This document shows positions 8,631 to 18,328 of a DNA stretch of 64,000 nt, piece after piece. The stretch comes from Haematococcus lacustris (Eukaryota > Chlorophyta > Chlorophyceae > Chlamydomonadales > Haematococcaceae). The number at the start of each line of letters is the position of its first letter. Position 1 is the stretch's first letter. A model generated the notes under the pieces. The model was not told the origin of the DNA. It saw only the letters and a program-made list of their open reading frames with translations, and ran no database searches. Location: assembly GCA_030144725.1 (NCBI GenBank), contig JASKMD010000031.1:7184808-7248807 (forward strand), written 5' to 3'. A program made the translations under genes and the position numbers.

Positions 8631-10421
8631 CTACCCTCCCTCCCTCTTAGTAGCCCTGAGTCTGTAGCTTGTCTTTGCAATGGAGTGGGCTGTCTCCACC
8701 GCGTGTCTTGTTAGCTTGTGTAATAGTTTAGTAGTGTTGTCTTGTGAAACCCCCAGGGCCAGCAGGTGTTGCCGTGTGTGTGCTTCATACGTTATGCCCC
8801 CTATGCCCAGGAGGATTGGTCTAATCTCCACCATGTGGCCTTTCTTGCGTATGGTTTGAGCTAGATTGGTGTGTTGGTTGAGTGCCTTGTCTAATTGATC
8901 CGTCCACCTTGAGTCCGAGCAGTATTTGATTTCTATGATGGTGACCCGTTTGATGGCTTTGCCACGTTTGCCCGTCGTCGTTGGTGGCATTACCATGAGA
9001 ATGTCTGGTCTGGTGGTGTTTTTGGTTGCTGTTGTCTTCAGTCCGAGTGCTCGTAGTGTTGTGTGTAGTGTGTCGTTAGGGAGGTCGAGGTTATCTTTTG
9101 CGCCCTTCTCCCAGCTGCCGGTGTCCGCGAATCGGATGCACCCGCCTAGGGTACCCTTGCTTATGGCTTTAGCGATGAGGCGGCCGGCCCCGTTATGCCT
9201 TTCTTGCACCATCGGTAGTGTCTCGCTGCAGCCCGAGAGGAGGTGAGTGGCACTGTCGGCTTCCCCGCAGAGTGGGCACCGGTCGTCGGTCGCCCGTTTC
9301 CAGCGCATGGCCAGCTTTTGGTTATAGAGCCCGCCGGTGCGGTATAGTAGGGCAGTTCGTTGCGCGTGGATGGAGATGTTCGTATCGGTCATAATTCTTT
9401 CGCCTGCTCCTTTCGCCGCGGCTTTGGTGATCTCCTGAGACATCTGGTAGTAGATACTGTCTTTATTGGCAAGACCGAGGCTGTGCTTGCGGTGCATGTG
9501 TGCTCGCACGCTTTGGCGGCAATCCGGCAGTGGGGCGGGGGTGTCGCCGTCGGCTTCGTTGTTGAGCCAGGTGTTGGTTTCTTTCCGTGTGGTCGGGCGG
9601 TAGGCCGGGGTATTGGCAAGCTCTGGGTGTAGCGCCGCGTGCTTGGCGAGGGCATCTGCGCCTTCATTGCCGATGATTCCCGAGTGGGCCCGGACTTTGT
9701 AGAAGTGGATCGTGACGGGGCTGTCGATGATGAGGGTGGCGATAGCGGTCAGGATGTCGTTGTGTCTGTGGGTGATGAGCGACATCGGGTTAGCGAGGGC
9801 TCGGCGGATCTGGTAGATAGAGCAGAGGCTGTCGGTGGCGATGCGTTTGGCCCCCGCTGTGAGTGCCGCGTGTATCGCCGTGAGTTCCGCCTTGTTGATG
9901 GTGTTGCTTTCTGGGTCGTTCATGGCGACGGTGACAAGGACGTTGTTTACCGGGATATAGACCCCCGCCCCGACGCTCGCTGGGGCTGCCTCCGAGGTCT
10001 TAATGCAGCTGCCGTCCGAGTACGCGAGCGTGGCCCATTCGGTGATGGCCATCCGTGGCTGCGTCGTGGAGTGCTCCGTGAGCTGGTTGTGGCTGCGTTG
10101 ATGCCCCGAGGTGGGGAGGTCCCTGTCCAACGGCAGGCGCATGTGTTGTTTGTGGCCGCTAGGGGGTGTGGCAGGCTGGCTTTGATTCGTTGGTCTGTTG
10201 CGGATGGGGTGTGTCTCTCGTTGAGGGTGGAGGGCAGTGGCAGTGCTAGCCAGCCATCCTTGGGGGTTGCCTTTGGTGACGAGTTGTTGACCTGCTGCAT
10301 TCCAGATGACGTAGACGTGGAGGTTGGCGTGCTTGCCCGGCTTTGTGCAGCTGGTCTTGGTGGGGGGTATGCTAGCCAGGTGTTGGCAGTATTCAGGGTA
10401 GCGCCGCAGGGTGTCAATGTG
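8631..10421 (-). CDS. Dualen polyprotein, second part: RNase H, CCHC, restriction-like endonuclease
   Basis: Directly continues the previous frame after a single TAA and stays open for 596 codons; the first ATG is at 10142. Residues counted from that ATG: RNase H carboxylates D43 (YSDGS), E86 (NKAELTAIHAAL), D104 (ATDSL) and D163, with H153 (VRAHSG); zinc knuckle C289-x2-C292-x7-H300-x4-C305; then RHN (315-317), RPD (378-380) and IIEIKY with E404 and K406, the PD-(D/E)xK core of R2-type restriction-like endonucleases. Whether it is expressed depends on the stop being a copy-specific mutation, read through, or bypassed by re-initiation. Nothing near the stop looks like a known readthrough signal to me. 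Confidence 0.9.
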   Translation of the reverse strand, partial: HIDTLRRYPEYCQHLASIPPTKTSCTKPGKHANLHVYVIWNAAGQQLVTKGNPQGWLASTATALHPQRETHPIRNRPTNQSQPATPPSGHKQHMRLPLDRDLPTSGHQRSHNQLTEHSTTQPRMAITEWATLAYSDGSCIKTSEAAPASVGAGVYIPVNNVLVTVAMNDPESNTINKAELTAIHAALTAGAKRIATDSLCSIYQIRRALANPMSLITHRHNDILTAIATLIIDSPVTIHFYKVRAHSGIIGNEGADALAKHAALHPELANTPAYRPTTRKETNTWLNNEADGDTPAPLPDCRQSVRAHMHRKHSLGLANKDSIYYQMSQEITKAAAKGAGERIMTDTNISIHAQRTALLYRTGGLYNQKLAMRWKRATDDRCPLCGEADSATHLLSGCSETLPMVQERHNGAGRLIAKAISKGTLGGCIRFADTGSWEKGAKDNLDLPNDTLHTTLRALGLKTTATKNTTRPDILMVMPPTTTGKRGKAIKRVTIIEIKYCSDSRWTDQLDKALNQHTNLAQTIRKKGHMVEIRPILLGIGGITYEAHTRQHLLALGVSQDNTTKLLHKLTRHAVETAHSIAKTSYRLRATKREGG

Positions 10422-13400
10422 TTATGGGTAGGAGATGCCCTTTTTCCCGGGGATCAGCATGATGGTGGCCATGGCCTCCTCCTGGGTAGCTGAGTGTATG
10501 GCATGGTTGACGCACTTGAGTGCCACTGCATCGTCTGCCGGTATGTTCCATGTGGATAGCCCAGTGTGGCGTACCAGAAGGCAGTTGTGGTGTGCACCAA
10601 AGGCCGTGTCATTGATGTCAGGGCTCCAATAGGTAGTGGTTTCCGGTCTGACTGTGAGTGGATCAGCCCACCTTTGGACGGTACTTGGAAAGTTTCGTGT
10701 GGTGTGTAGGGTGTTAAGGGCTTTGTCTTGTGCCACTCTCATGGGGTGGTGGTTGCTCTGTGTGTCGTGTCTCCTTAGGAGGGCCACCAGTTCTGTGGCC
10801 AGGTTGCGTGTGTGTTGTAGCCACGCGTGTAGGTGTTGGTGTTGTTGTTTAGTCAGAAGACCTACTGTACGACCCGACTCGTCGTGAACCGTTACATGTT
10901 GCACTAGGTCGTGCTTGGGCATGATGGGCTCCCCCGTGTTGGAGCTCATCGCGGGAGTGGTCATGTGGGGGTGTAGTTGCAGAAAGGTTTCGCATTTGCC
11001 CGTTCCAACGATGTCCGTCTGCGGGTTGATGGGGTACGTGTGGAAGGTGGCCTTCGAGTGCAGGTTGGTGCACCGGGGTAGCCAGGTGTGCGGGTCCGGC
11101 AGTCCCTGTCGGGTGTGATCCGGCAGGTTCGCGTCAGGCCTCGCATGTTTGGCTTCTTGTATCAGCCTATTTTCCTCGTCGTAGGTGTTGCGCTTAGCCG
11201 TGTAGTCCAGGTGTGCCGTGATGAGCGGTGCCGGTTCAAGGGTGGGGCGCCAGTGTACTCGTATAAGGTCCGAGTGAGCTGACTGGCGCATGGTCGTCTT
11301 GAAGTCGTTGCTGCCGAACTTGCATATGGGACACAGCCAGTAGCCTGCTTCCTTATGTCCTGACAGGAGGGCTTTCACAAGGCAGGCTGGGTGGTATGCC
11401 CTCTTGCAGTTGCGGCACATTGGGCTGTCCCCTCTTGGTAGCCAGCATAATTCACATGTGCATACGTCCTTAGCCTCTTCCCTACTGATGGTCTCTATGT
11501 GTGTGGGTGTATAGCCTTCTTTTGCGCATAGGTGTAGTGCCCACCGTTCTATGACTGTAGGTTTCCAGTGCACCTTGTAGTAGCTTTCCTTATTGATGCC
11601 GTCCCATTGCCAACCGTCTATGTTGGTGATGGCCTCTTGGTGGTCATACATGGCCCCGAGTGTGCGCCCTAAGTCCGTGGGTTTGCACCTGCAGGCTTTG
11701 TCCACCTTCCAGCTTGAGAGCCCCGGGAGGTCGAGGCCTGGTATGCGCACGATGTCCGCCGGGATTGTGTGGACATGTCTGCCGTCCTTGGGCCGTTTAG
11801 TGCCCGCTTTGGGTCGAGTGGGCTCCGTTGGGTGTGAGGATGTTGCCCGTTGCTCTCGTTGCAGCAGCCGTGAGCTCGCCCTAATGGCGTCGGGGGCTGC
11901 GGCCGTTGCTGCCCGCTCCGTCGTGTCTGGTTGCGTGGCGTGCATGACCGCATACGCTTTCATATCCATATAGCGGGTTCTGGTGTCTGGCACGGCGGGT
12001 GTGGGCGCAAGTTCCGTGAGACCCGCGGCCCAGGGTGTGATTTTGCGTTGGTCGGGCGGTAGGGTGAGTGATGTGTTGCGGCTGTCCCGGATGGTGCGCG
12101 TTGCGGTCGCGTCAGGGCATGAGGGTTGGGCCGCCATGGCCGCAAGTTTGTTGAGGGCGATAATGTGTTTCTGCTTGACCTTTTTTCCGTACTTCGATGC
12201 GAGCATGCTACCTGTGATGATGTGTGTGTTGCCCTCACAGCTGAGCTCAGATGCGTGAGTGATGCCTAGGCTTTTGAGGCAGGTGATGCTGGCACTGACG
12301 ACATCATGTGCATTAGAGCTGGTGGCTTGCGTGATGAGGCGGCCGAGTGTTTGGCATTCCTCCGGGTATAGGGGTAGTCCCCCTTCCGTGGCTGACAGCC
12401 CGGCTAGAGAGGTATAGACTAGTTGCCGTGCCCTGAGGGTATGGTGGAGGAGGGTGAGCATGCGGTGTCCTTGAGTGTTGGCTTGGGTATTGAGCCATGT
12501 GATTTGTTTGTGCAGCATGCTCCTCGAGATGTGGGCGTGCGTCACATCTGTGGACTGGAGGCTGTGTATGAGGGCTGTCGTGTTGCGAGCGTGATATTCC
12601 TGGGCTGTGGAGCTGATGCCCATGCCTAGTTTTCCGGCGTCTTCCCTGACAATGGCGTTGGGCGTTCCCAGGGGGAGTCTGAGTTTAAGCTTGACGCATT
12701 GATTGATGGCCCTGTCGTACAGCTCAAGGTCCCCTGGGGTGCAGGGTACGGCGCAGAAGCTGTAGGCTAGGCTGGGTATGATGGCCGTGCGGATGATGTG
12801 TATGGCCTGTCTAGCGCTAGCAAAAGAGCGTCTGAGTCTCTCTAGTTTTTGGCGGAGCTGGGTAATCATAGCGGTGTGTTGTGGTTTCCAGTCCAACGTC
12901 ATGGTGATGAGCACCCCCAGGTAGGTGAAGGGTGAGGTCGGGCGGTGGTATGTGACGGGTTTTCCTTGAAGGCTTACGGTTTGGAGTTGTTGGCGGGCCC
13001 GCTTATCCGCTTCGGCCGCGTTGCTGCACATGCCAGTTTCGACCGAGTGATGAAGCGCCGCTGTTGCGAGGGTTTTACTGTGTGAGATAACGAGGTGACC
13101 CCAGTCAGAGAAAGCCGAGAGTTTGTCCGCTTGACAACGGAGGTTTCGTAGTGTGTTGCAGAGGATTGCTATGTCGTCGGCATAGTCGATGCTGCTGACG
13201 ATGGCGCGCTCTCCGCTGTCGGCCGTCGCTGATTTGAATTTGTACCCCCGCGCTCCTACTTGGAGCCAGCGCAGTAGGGGTTCGATGTAGATGAGGAACA
13301 GGAAGGGTGAGAGTGAGTCGCCCTGGATGGTGCCCCGGTCCACGGGTACCGGGTCGGTGGGGCCGTAGGGAGTTCTAAAGCGCGTTGTAGCGCCCGTGTA

Positions 13401-16400
13401 GAGGTCCTTCACTGCGTCAGTAGCGTCCGTGGGGAAGCCTAGGTCGTGCATGATCCATAGAAGTTTGTCCTGGCAGGTGGTGTTGAACGCACTGGTAAAG
13501 TCCACCAGGAGCGCGTAGATATCTGCCTTAGCCAGCTTGGCATCCTCAAGGGCCATGACAAGCATCTGTAGCTGTTGTGTAGTGTTCCTGTGGGAGCGGA
13601 ACCCTGCTTGGTTCTTGCTGAGCATTCCATTGGCTTCAGCATACTCAGAGAGCGTCTTGGTAATGAGGCTGGTCCACAGCTTGTAAACGGTGTTGGCTAG
13701 GCCCACTGGCCTGTAGGAGTTAAGGTCCGTTTCTTGCCCCTTGTCCTTGTAGAGCAGGCATGTGTCGCTGGTTTTCCATGTGGTGGGTGTGCAGCCTGTA
13801 GCCCACATGATGATGAACAGCTGGTGTATGGTGTCCCTCATCTCCCATGGCAGCATCTTGATGATCTCGTTCTCTATGCCGTCTGGTCCTGGGGCTTTGC
13901 CCCCCGACAGCCTACTGAGGCATTCCTGGAAGCCTGCCTTGTCCATGATGGCTGTGTGTAGCCAATGTACGTTTTGGCAGGTGTGCATCGTGAAGGGGTC
14001 GTCCGCTTTGGCGCGGGCCCACGGGTAGTTTCTTGTCTGCGTGTTTGTGTAGTGGCCAGTTTTGGGGGTCGGCGGCGCCAGCTTCGTTCCGTAGGCATCG
14101 GAAATTATCCGGTTCAGGGAGGCCGGGGCCGTGCATATCTTGTTGGTGGTGGGGTCGGCTAGCGCCTGCAGGCCTTTGTGATCGGTGCGGGACGGGCGTA
14201 GGATGTATTTGTTCGCTTTCTTAGGCTGGGTGCTTATGAGTTGTTGCATTCTGACACGGGCTTGTGCGATGGCGAGTGCGGAGTCGTCGTCGTCTAGCTT
14301 GTGAATTTGGTCGCGGTAAGAGTTAGTCAGCTGGGCGAGCGCGGCTTGCACGTGATTTTCGGTTGTATCGTCGCCCTGGCGCGCTTGCACCGCCTCCCTT
14401 GTTTCCGCATTTGCCGTATCCGTCTCTGGGATAAGTTCATCGATGGTTGGCTGCACGTTGTTGTGCTTGAAAAGCAACCTAGCCTTCCGGCTGAGGTCCC
14501 TGGTGGTTTTGAGCTTTCTGCCTAGTGCTTGTCTAATCCTACACATGGTTCTGCGTTGGTAGTGCTGGCCTCCCCTGGTTAGGGTCTTAGTGTTGCATGT
14601 CTTCATAGCTGTCGTCCTGCAGGTTTGCAGTAGGTTTGTGAGCATGGTAGCTGCGGTGTCTATAGCTTCCCTGGCTGGGAGGCCTGCCACCAGCGTTAGG
14701 CGCTGTGGTTGTTTGGGGTTGGTCTTGTCAATTGTGGTCAGGAAGCGGATAGCATCAGTGTACATGGGAGCAAGGTATGTTGTCAGGTGTGCGTGCAGTT
14801 GTGGGGCACCTGAGCTGGGTTGTTGCACTGCCAGGCGGTAGGCTTCCCTGTCCTTATTGGTAATGGGGGTGGTAAGGATGGTGTGGCTGTGCTTCTGAGG
14901 TTTTTGTGGGGCTGCCAGGTCTATGCCCAGTCGGGCTGTACTAAGTGTGGCGGTGAGTGGCCTATGGTCACTGAGATATGCGTGTGTGTCAACGTGCGTG
15001 CGGTGCTCAGGGCCGTGTCTTGCGTCGCGCGTCAGAATGGCGTCGATGCGGCTGTTGCAGTGCGGTTGTTGGTAGGTCCAGGCCCGGTCGCCGGAGTCAG
15101 CTTCGGACAGGCGCATCTCCGTGGCGAACTCCCTCATCATGTTGTCTTGTGTGTATTCTGTGTGTTCGGAGCGATCCTCTGTTTTCATCGTGGCGTTGAT
15201 GTCTCCCGCCAAGATGAGTGAGCCGGGCAGGTGTCCGGTGGCTGCTCGTATGTGTTCTTGCATCTTTCTCCTTAGTGGGATCGCGTCGTCGTTGTTCCCC
15301 GAGGGCCAGTACGTGGCGACGAGTGTGAGCTCTTCGCTTTGCCGCTGGCGGAGGCTCAGGATGACGCATCGGGTGTTTACATCCGCATCCGTGCACGGTT
15401 GTATCATGGTAGCTTGCATCTGGATGGCTAGATCATGTCTGATGCCAATGAGGACTTCGCTGTGGCCTTGGTGGCGGTGGACAGTATAGTTGGGCATAAC
15501 CCTCTTCAGCCAGCCAGAGCTAGGGTTGTTGCTCCTGGGTTGGGTCATGGTTTCAGTCAGGATCAGGATGTCCGGGCTTTGGCTGTGCACAAGGTTTAGA
15601 ACTTCGTTTCTAGATCTGTGTAGGCCTCTGACGTTGAAGGTTGTGAGGGTGATGTGTTGCCGGTTGAGGGTGGGTGGCGGTGGGGGGCTATGATGTTGGT
15701 TCGTACCAGGGTTGATGTCGGGCGAGGATTTAGGTGTATCGTCTATGGTGGAGACTGGCCCAGTGTTGTGGGCCTTAGCGGTGGGTTTGCAAAGATATTT
15801 GGACATGAGGGTTTGAGTGTGTGTGTCGTTACCGTGTCTCTTGGTGACTCGAACGCGCTTTTTGGCAGCGTCGGTGGCGTTGTCGAGGGGCGCAGTGGGT
15901 CGATGAATACGTGGCGTTGTTCGCGGGCGAAGAGTGACCGTGGGTGTGTCCCGGCGCTGTCGCAACCGGGTAGGCTCGTCGTGTGGGGGGATGCCCTCTG
16001 CTGTCGCCCTGCGCTTGCTATCGGTTGTGCAGCTGGTCTCGGCGTTAGTAGTGGTCACGTGCAAGGGGCCACGGGTCTCTCCTGCCTCTGTGTGGTCTGT
16101 GGTAAGATCTATCGGGTCCAGGTGATCTTGGAAGTGTGCTGCTAGCGCTGATGGGGTGGTGGCCTCCAGTGGGTCTGCTATCCAGATCTCCCTCCTAATG
16201 AATCTTGTGTGTCTCACGTCGCCTGTGCAGATAGTGAGGATGTTCCCTTGGAGGCTGCTCCAGTCGTCAGGTGTAGAGAGTGGTTTAGGCACCCGGTTGA
16301 ATGAGTCCAGTTGGTGCCAACCATGTGGTGTGTGCTTAATGGCAGTAGCGTGTTGGTGTGATAGTAGGATGACAGCCTCAGTGTGTGTTGCGCCGGTGCT

Positions 16401-17420
16401 TGTTATAGCGTTAGTGATCGTCTCGGGGGTGATACTCTGGGTGGGTAGGTAGGTTGAGGCTGGATGCAGGTACATGTGCATCTCATGGTGTTTGCGATGG
16501 AGGTAGTGATTCAGTGTGTCAGATGAGAACTTGCCTTTAGCATGGTAGATATGGTCGGTTTTGAGGGTTTGGATTGTGTGTCCTGCAGCTCGTGCTCCTT
16601 GTGCTAAGTGTTGTAGGTGCTCTGCTAGCTGCTTGCAGTGGCTGATGACTGCGTGGTAGTCGATGCATTTTTTTCCCATGGCCATGTTGAAAGCATGTAC
16701 TAGGCAGCACTCTTCGTATTGCCTTTCCATGTAGCTGGGGTCTAGGTTACGGGCCGTTACTGTGGGGTGAGCGGGGTCGACTGCTGTGGCGTTGTGACCG
16801 TGTCCTGTTTGTTCTACATGGCTGATGATGTGATGGATGTCCTTTTCAGCGCACATGCGCATCTGCTCCCGTGAGCGGGTGTTGGGCGTGATGACAAAGA
16901 GTTGATGCATAGTCCGCATAGTTGCAGTAGGGATGTGAGAGAGGGGCGTCGGTGTTGTTTCCATGGAGTCCAGTAGGTTCCATGCGCCGTCAATGCACTT
17001 CATGGCCATGCTGTGGCCTGGCTTTTTGCATAAAAATGTGTGCGTACCGTATTGGCCGGCGAGGTTTCCCAGGTTGTCAGCAGACCAGTCACTGGGTTGG
17101 TTGAGCTGGGCAATGCTCTGAACTGCTAGGCCGTAGTGGATACGTAAGTACATCTCAATGACTTCGTCGGAATAGCCGTCAACACCTCTTGCCATCAACC
17201 ATGCGCCGCGCTCAAACTGATCAGTAAACTGAAGGAGCCTGTTCTCGTAAAATGTGTCTATGTCTTGCATGGTGACCCATTCATGTCCCGCTGCATTGTT
17301 TAAGGAGTAAACCTGGCACGCGGAGCTATGTCTGGCTTGCATGTAGTGCTCGTTGGTTGGGCCGGGGTTCATTTCAACATCCCCAGCGGCGAGCAGTAGC
17401 CAGGCCATGTAAATGACCAC
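10422..17420 (-). CDS. Dualen polyprotein, first part: 2A, protease, AP endonuclease, RT, PHD finger
   Basis: 2332 codons; the first ATG is at 17408, four codons inside the open frame. Domains in order: 2A motif GDVEMNPGP ending at residue 21; Josephin-like protease about 225-400 (C239 in EECCLVHAFN, His in SHQHATAIKH, Asp in WHQLDS); basic linker; AP endonuclease about 590-825 (FNVRGL at 595, LTET, GDINAT, SDHRPL at 817); RT about 1150-1500 with SGGKAPGPDGI, YRPVGLANTVYKL, AGFRSHR, the first catalytic Asp in LLVDFTSAFN, GTIQGDSLSPFLF and YADD at 1413-1416; and a C4HC3 PHD finger at 1989-2036 (C-x2-C-x9-C-x2-C-x4-H-x2-C-x16-C-x2-C). All catalytic motifs look intact. The TAA at 10422 is in the same frame as the RNase H part that follows. 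Confidence 0.93.
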   Translation of the reverse strand: MVIYMAWLLLAAGDVEMNPGPTNEHYMQARHSSACQVYSLNNAAGHEWVTMQDIDTFYENRLLQFTDQFERGAWLMARGVDGYSDEVIEMYLRIHYGLAVQSIAQLNQPSDWSADNLGNLAGQYGTHTFLCKKPGHSMAMKCIDGAWNLLDSMETTPTPLSHIPTATMRTMHQLFVITPNTRSREQMRMCAEKDIHHIISHVEQTGHGHNATAVDPAHPTVTARNLDPSYMERQYEECCLVHAFNMAMGKKCIDYHAVISHCKQLAEHLQHLAQGARAAGHTIQTLKTDHIYHAKGKFSSDTLNHYLHRKHHEMHMYLHPASTYLPTQSITPETITNAITSTGATHTEAVILLSHQHATAIKHTPHGWHQLDSFNRVPKPLSTPDDWSSLQGNILTICTGDVRHTRFIRREIWIADPLEATTPSALAAHFQDHLDPIDLTTDHTEAGETRGPLHVTTTNAETSCTTDSKRRATAEGIPPHDEPTRLRQRRDTPTVTLRPRTTPRIHRPTAPLDNATDAAKKRVRVTKRHGNDTHTQTLMSKYLCKPTAKAHNTGPVSTIDDTPKSSPDINPGTNQHHSPPPPPTLNRQHITLTTFNVRGLHRSRNEVLNLVHSQSPDILILTETMTQPRSNNPSSGWLKRVMPNYTVHRHQGHSEVLIGIRHDLAIQMQATMIQPCTDADVNTRCVILSLRQRQSEELTLVATYWPSGNNDDAIPLRRKMQEHIRAATGHLPGSLILAGDINATMKTEDRSEHTEYTQDNMMREFATEMRLSEADSGDRAWTYQQPHCNSRIDAILTRDARHGPEHRTHVDTHAYLSDHRPLTATLSTARLGIDLAAPQKPQKHSHTILTTPITNKDREAYRLAVQQPSSGAPQLHAHLTTYLAPMYTDAIRFLTTIDKTNPKQPQRLTLVAGLPAREAIDTAATMLTNLLQTCRTTAMKTCNTKTLTRGGQHYQRRTMCRIRQALGRKLKTTRDLSRKARLLFKHNNVQPTIDELIPETDTANAETREAVQARQGDDTTENHVQAALAQLTNSYRDQIHKLDDDDSALAIAQARVRMQQLISTQPKKANKYILRPSRTDHKGLQALADPTTNKICTAPASLNRIISDAYGTKLAPPTPKTGHYTNTQTRNYPWARAKADDPFTMHTCQNVHWLHTAIMDKAGFQECLSRLSGGKAPGPDGIENEIIKMLPWEMRDTIHQLFIIMWATGCTPTTWKTSDTCLLYKDKGQETDLNSYRPVGLANTVYKLWTSLITKTLSEYAEANGMLSKNQAGFRSHRNTTQQLQMLVMALEDAKLAKADIYALLVDFTSAFNTTCQDKLLWIMHDLGFPTDATDAVKDLYTGATTRFRTPYGPTDPVPVDRGTIQGDSLSPFLFLIYIEPLLRWLQVGARGYKFKSATADSGERAIVSSIDYADDIAILCNTLRNLRCQADKLSAFSDWGHLVISHSKTLATAALHHSVETGMCSNAAEADKRARQQLQTVSLQGKPVTYHRPTSPFTYLGVLITMTLDWKPQHTAMITQLRQKLERLRRSFASARQAIHIIRTAIIPSLAYSFCAVPCTPGDLELYDRAINQCVKLKLRLPLGTPNAIVREDAGKLGMGISSTAQEYHARNTTALIHSLQSTDVTHAHISRSMLHKQITWLNTQANTQGHRMLTLLHHTLRARQLVYTSLAGLSATEGGLPLYPEECQTLGRLITQATSSNAHDVVSASITCLKSLGITHASELSCEGNTHIITGSMLASKYGKKVKQKHIIALNKLAAMAAQPSCPDATATRTIRDSRNTSLTLPPDQRKITPWAAGLTELAPTPAVPDTRTRYMDMKAYAVMHATQPDTTERAATAAAPDAIRASSRLLQREQRATSSHPTEPTRPKAGTKRPKDGRHVHTIPADIVRIPGLDLPGLSSWKVDKACRCKPTDLGRTLGAMYDHQEAITNIDGWQWDGINKESYYKVHWKPTVIERWALHLCAKEGYTPTHIETISREEAKDVCTCELCWLPRGDSPMCRNCKRAYHPACLVKALLSGHKEAGYWLCPICKFGSNDFKTTMRQSAHSDLIRVHWRPTLEPAPLITAHLDYTAKRNTYDEENRLIQEAKHARPDANLPDHTRQGLPDPHTWLPRCTNLHSKATFHTYPINPQTDIVGTGKCETFLQLHPHMTTPAMSSNTGEPIMPKHDLVQHVTVHDESGRTVGLLTKQQHQHLHAWLQHTRNLATELVALLRRHDTQSNHHPMRVAQDKALNTLHTTRNFPSTVQRWADPLTVRPETTTYWSPDINDTAFGAHHNCLLVRHTGLSTWNIPADDAVALKCVNHAIHSATQEEAMATIMLIPGKKGISYP

Positions 17421-17433
17421 TGGCAGCCTACTT

Positions 17434-17495
17434 CCGCCTACTTCCGCCTACTTCCGCCTAGCCTACTTCCGCCTACTTCCGCCTACTTCCGCCTA
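17434..17495. repeat. 10-bp microrepeats at the 5' junction of copy B
   Basis: Two groups of three CCTACTTCCG-like units separated by a shorter unit. They lie between the truncated 5' end of copy B and the duplicated copy A fragment. The last unit merges with CTTCCGCCTAG, which is native to copy A (7887). Confidence 0.9.
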
Positions 17496-17981
17496 GCCGT
17501 GCAACAACCCAGCTCAGGCGCACCACAACTGCACGCACAACTGGCAGCCTACCTGTCACCTCTCTTTACGGAAGCCACAGCCTTCTTGGCGAACCTGGAC
17601 AAGGCCAACCCACACCAACCCAAACGCCTGACGCAGCTAGCAGGCCTCCACCCAAGGCAAGCTGTAGACATGGCAGCCACCATGCTCACAACCCTTTTGG
17701 AAACATGCAGGACGACCGCCATGAAGACTTGCACAACAAAGACACTGACTAGAGGGGGCCAACACTACCAACGCAGGACCATGTGCAGAATCAGATCGGC
17801 GCTAGGCAAGAAGCTCAAGACCACTAGAAATCTCAGCCGGCAGGCTAGGCAACTATTCAAACAGAATGGCGCCCACCCAACGATCGAGGAGCTCATCCCA
17901 GATACAGACACAAGCAACACAGCGATCAGGGAGGCGGTGCTAGCACGTCAAGACGACGACCCAACCGACAACCACGTGCAA
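17486..17981 (+). pseudogene. Second copy of a copy A fragment (flank of copy B)
   Basis: By eye identical to 7887-8382: the translated 162 residues in common show no difference. It lies on the far (5') side of copy B in the same orientation as copy A. It is broken off at 17981 by a MITE that is itself followed by the assembly gap. Best read as part of a very long target-site duplication made when copy B inserted. Confidence 0.9.
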
Positions 17982-18326
17982 CACTCCTGCAAATTAATCC
18001 CTGCGTCCGTCCCTGCGTTTGACCAACCTTGTCCGATCGGGCTGAAATTTTGATAGATGGTAGTTTGCAGAATATAAAACATATTTTTCAGATAAAATAT
18101 TTTAAAAAAGCCAAAGGCGGCTGCGCTGTGGCCCTGTGGCTAGAGTGCAGGGATGAGTGCAGGGATAGGTTGCGGGCCACAGCGCAACAGCTTTTGGATT
18201 TCTCCAAATATTTTTCTTTAAAAATATGTTTTATTTTCCGAAAACTGCCATCTATCAAATTTTCAGCCCGATCGGACAAGGTCGGTAGAACGCAGGGACA
18301 AACGCAGGGACTAAATTGTAGGAGTG
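17982..18326. mobile_element. CACTC-type foldback MITE, copy 1
   Basis: 345 bp, nearly palindromic over its whole length; starts CACTCCTGCAAATTAATCCC and ends with the complement. Flanked by AA on both sides (17980-17981, 18327-18328), a 2-bp duplication. Inserted in the duplicated Dualen fragment. Related to the copies at 22541 and 46000. Confidence 0.88.
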
Positions 18327-18328
18327 AA

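Larger units (their letters stand above)
8521..17430 (-). mobile_element. Dualen/RandI-type non-LTR retrotransposon, copy B (5'-truncated)
   Basis: Carries the whole enzymatic region in one frame from the 2A peptide (17408 downwards) to the restriction-like endonuclease (stop at 8631), interrupted by one TAA at 10424-10422. The 3' end is a short TTC repeat (revcomp of 8521-8535) abutting copy A. The 5' end lies a few codons upstream of 2A, so ORF1 is missing; truncation there is typical of target-primed reverse transcription. Having both AP-type and restriction-like endonucleases with a cysteine protease is diagnostic of the Dualen clade. Confidence 0.92.
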
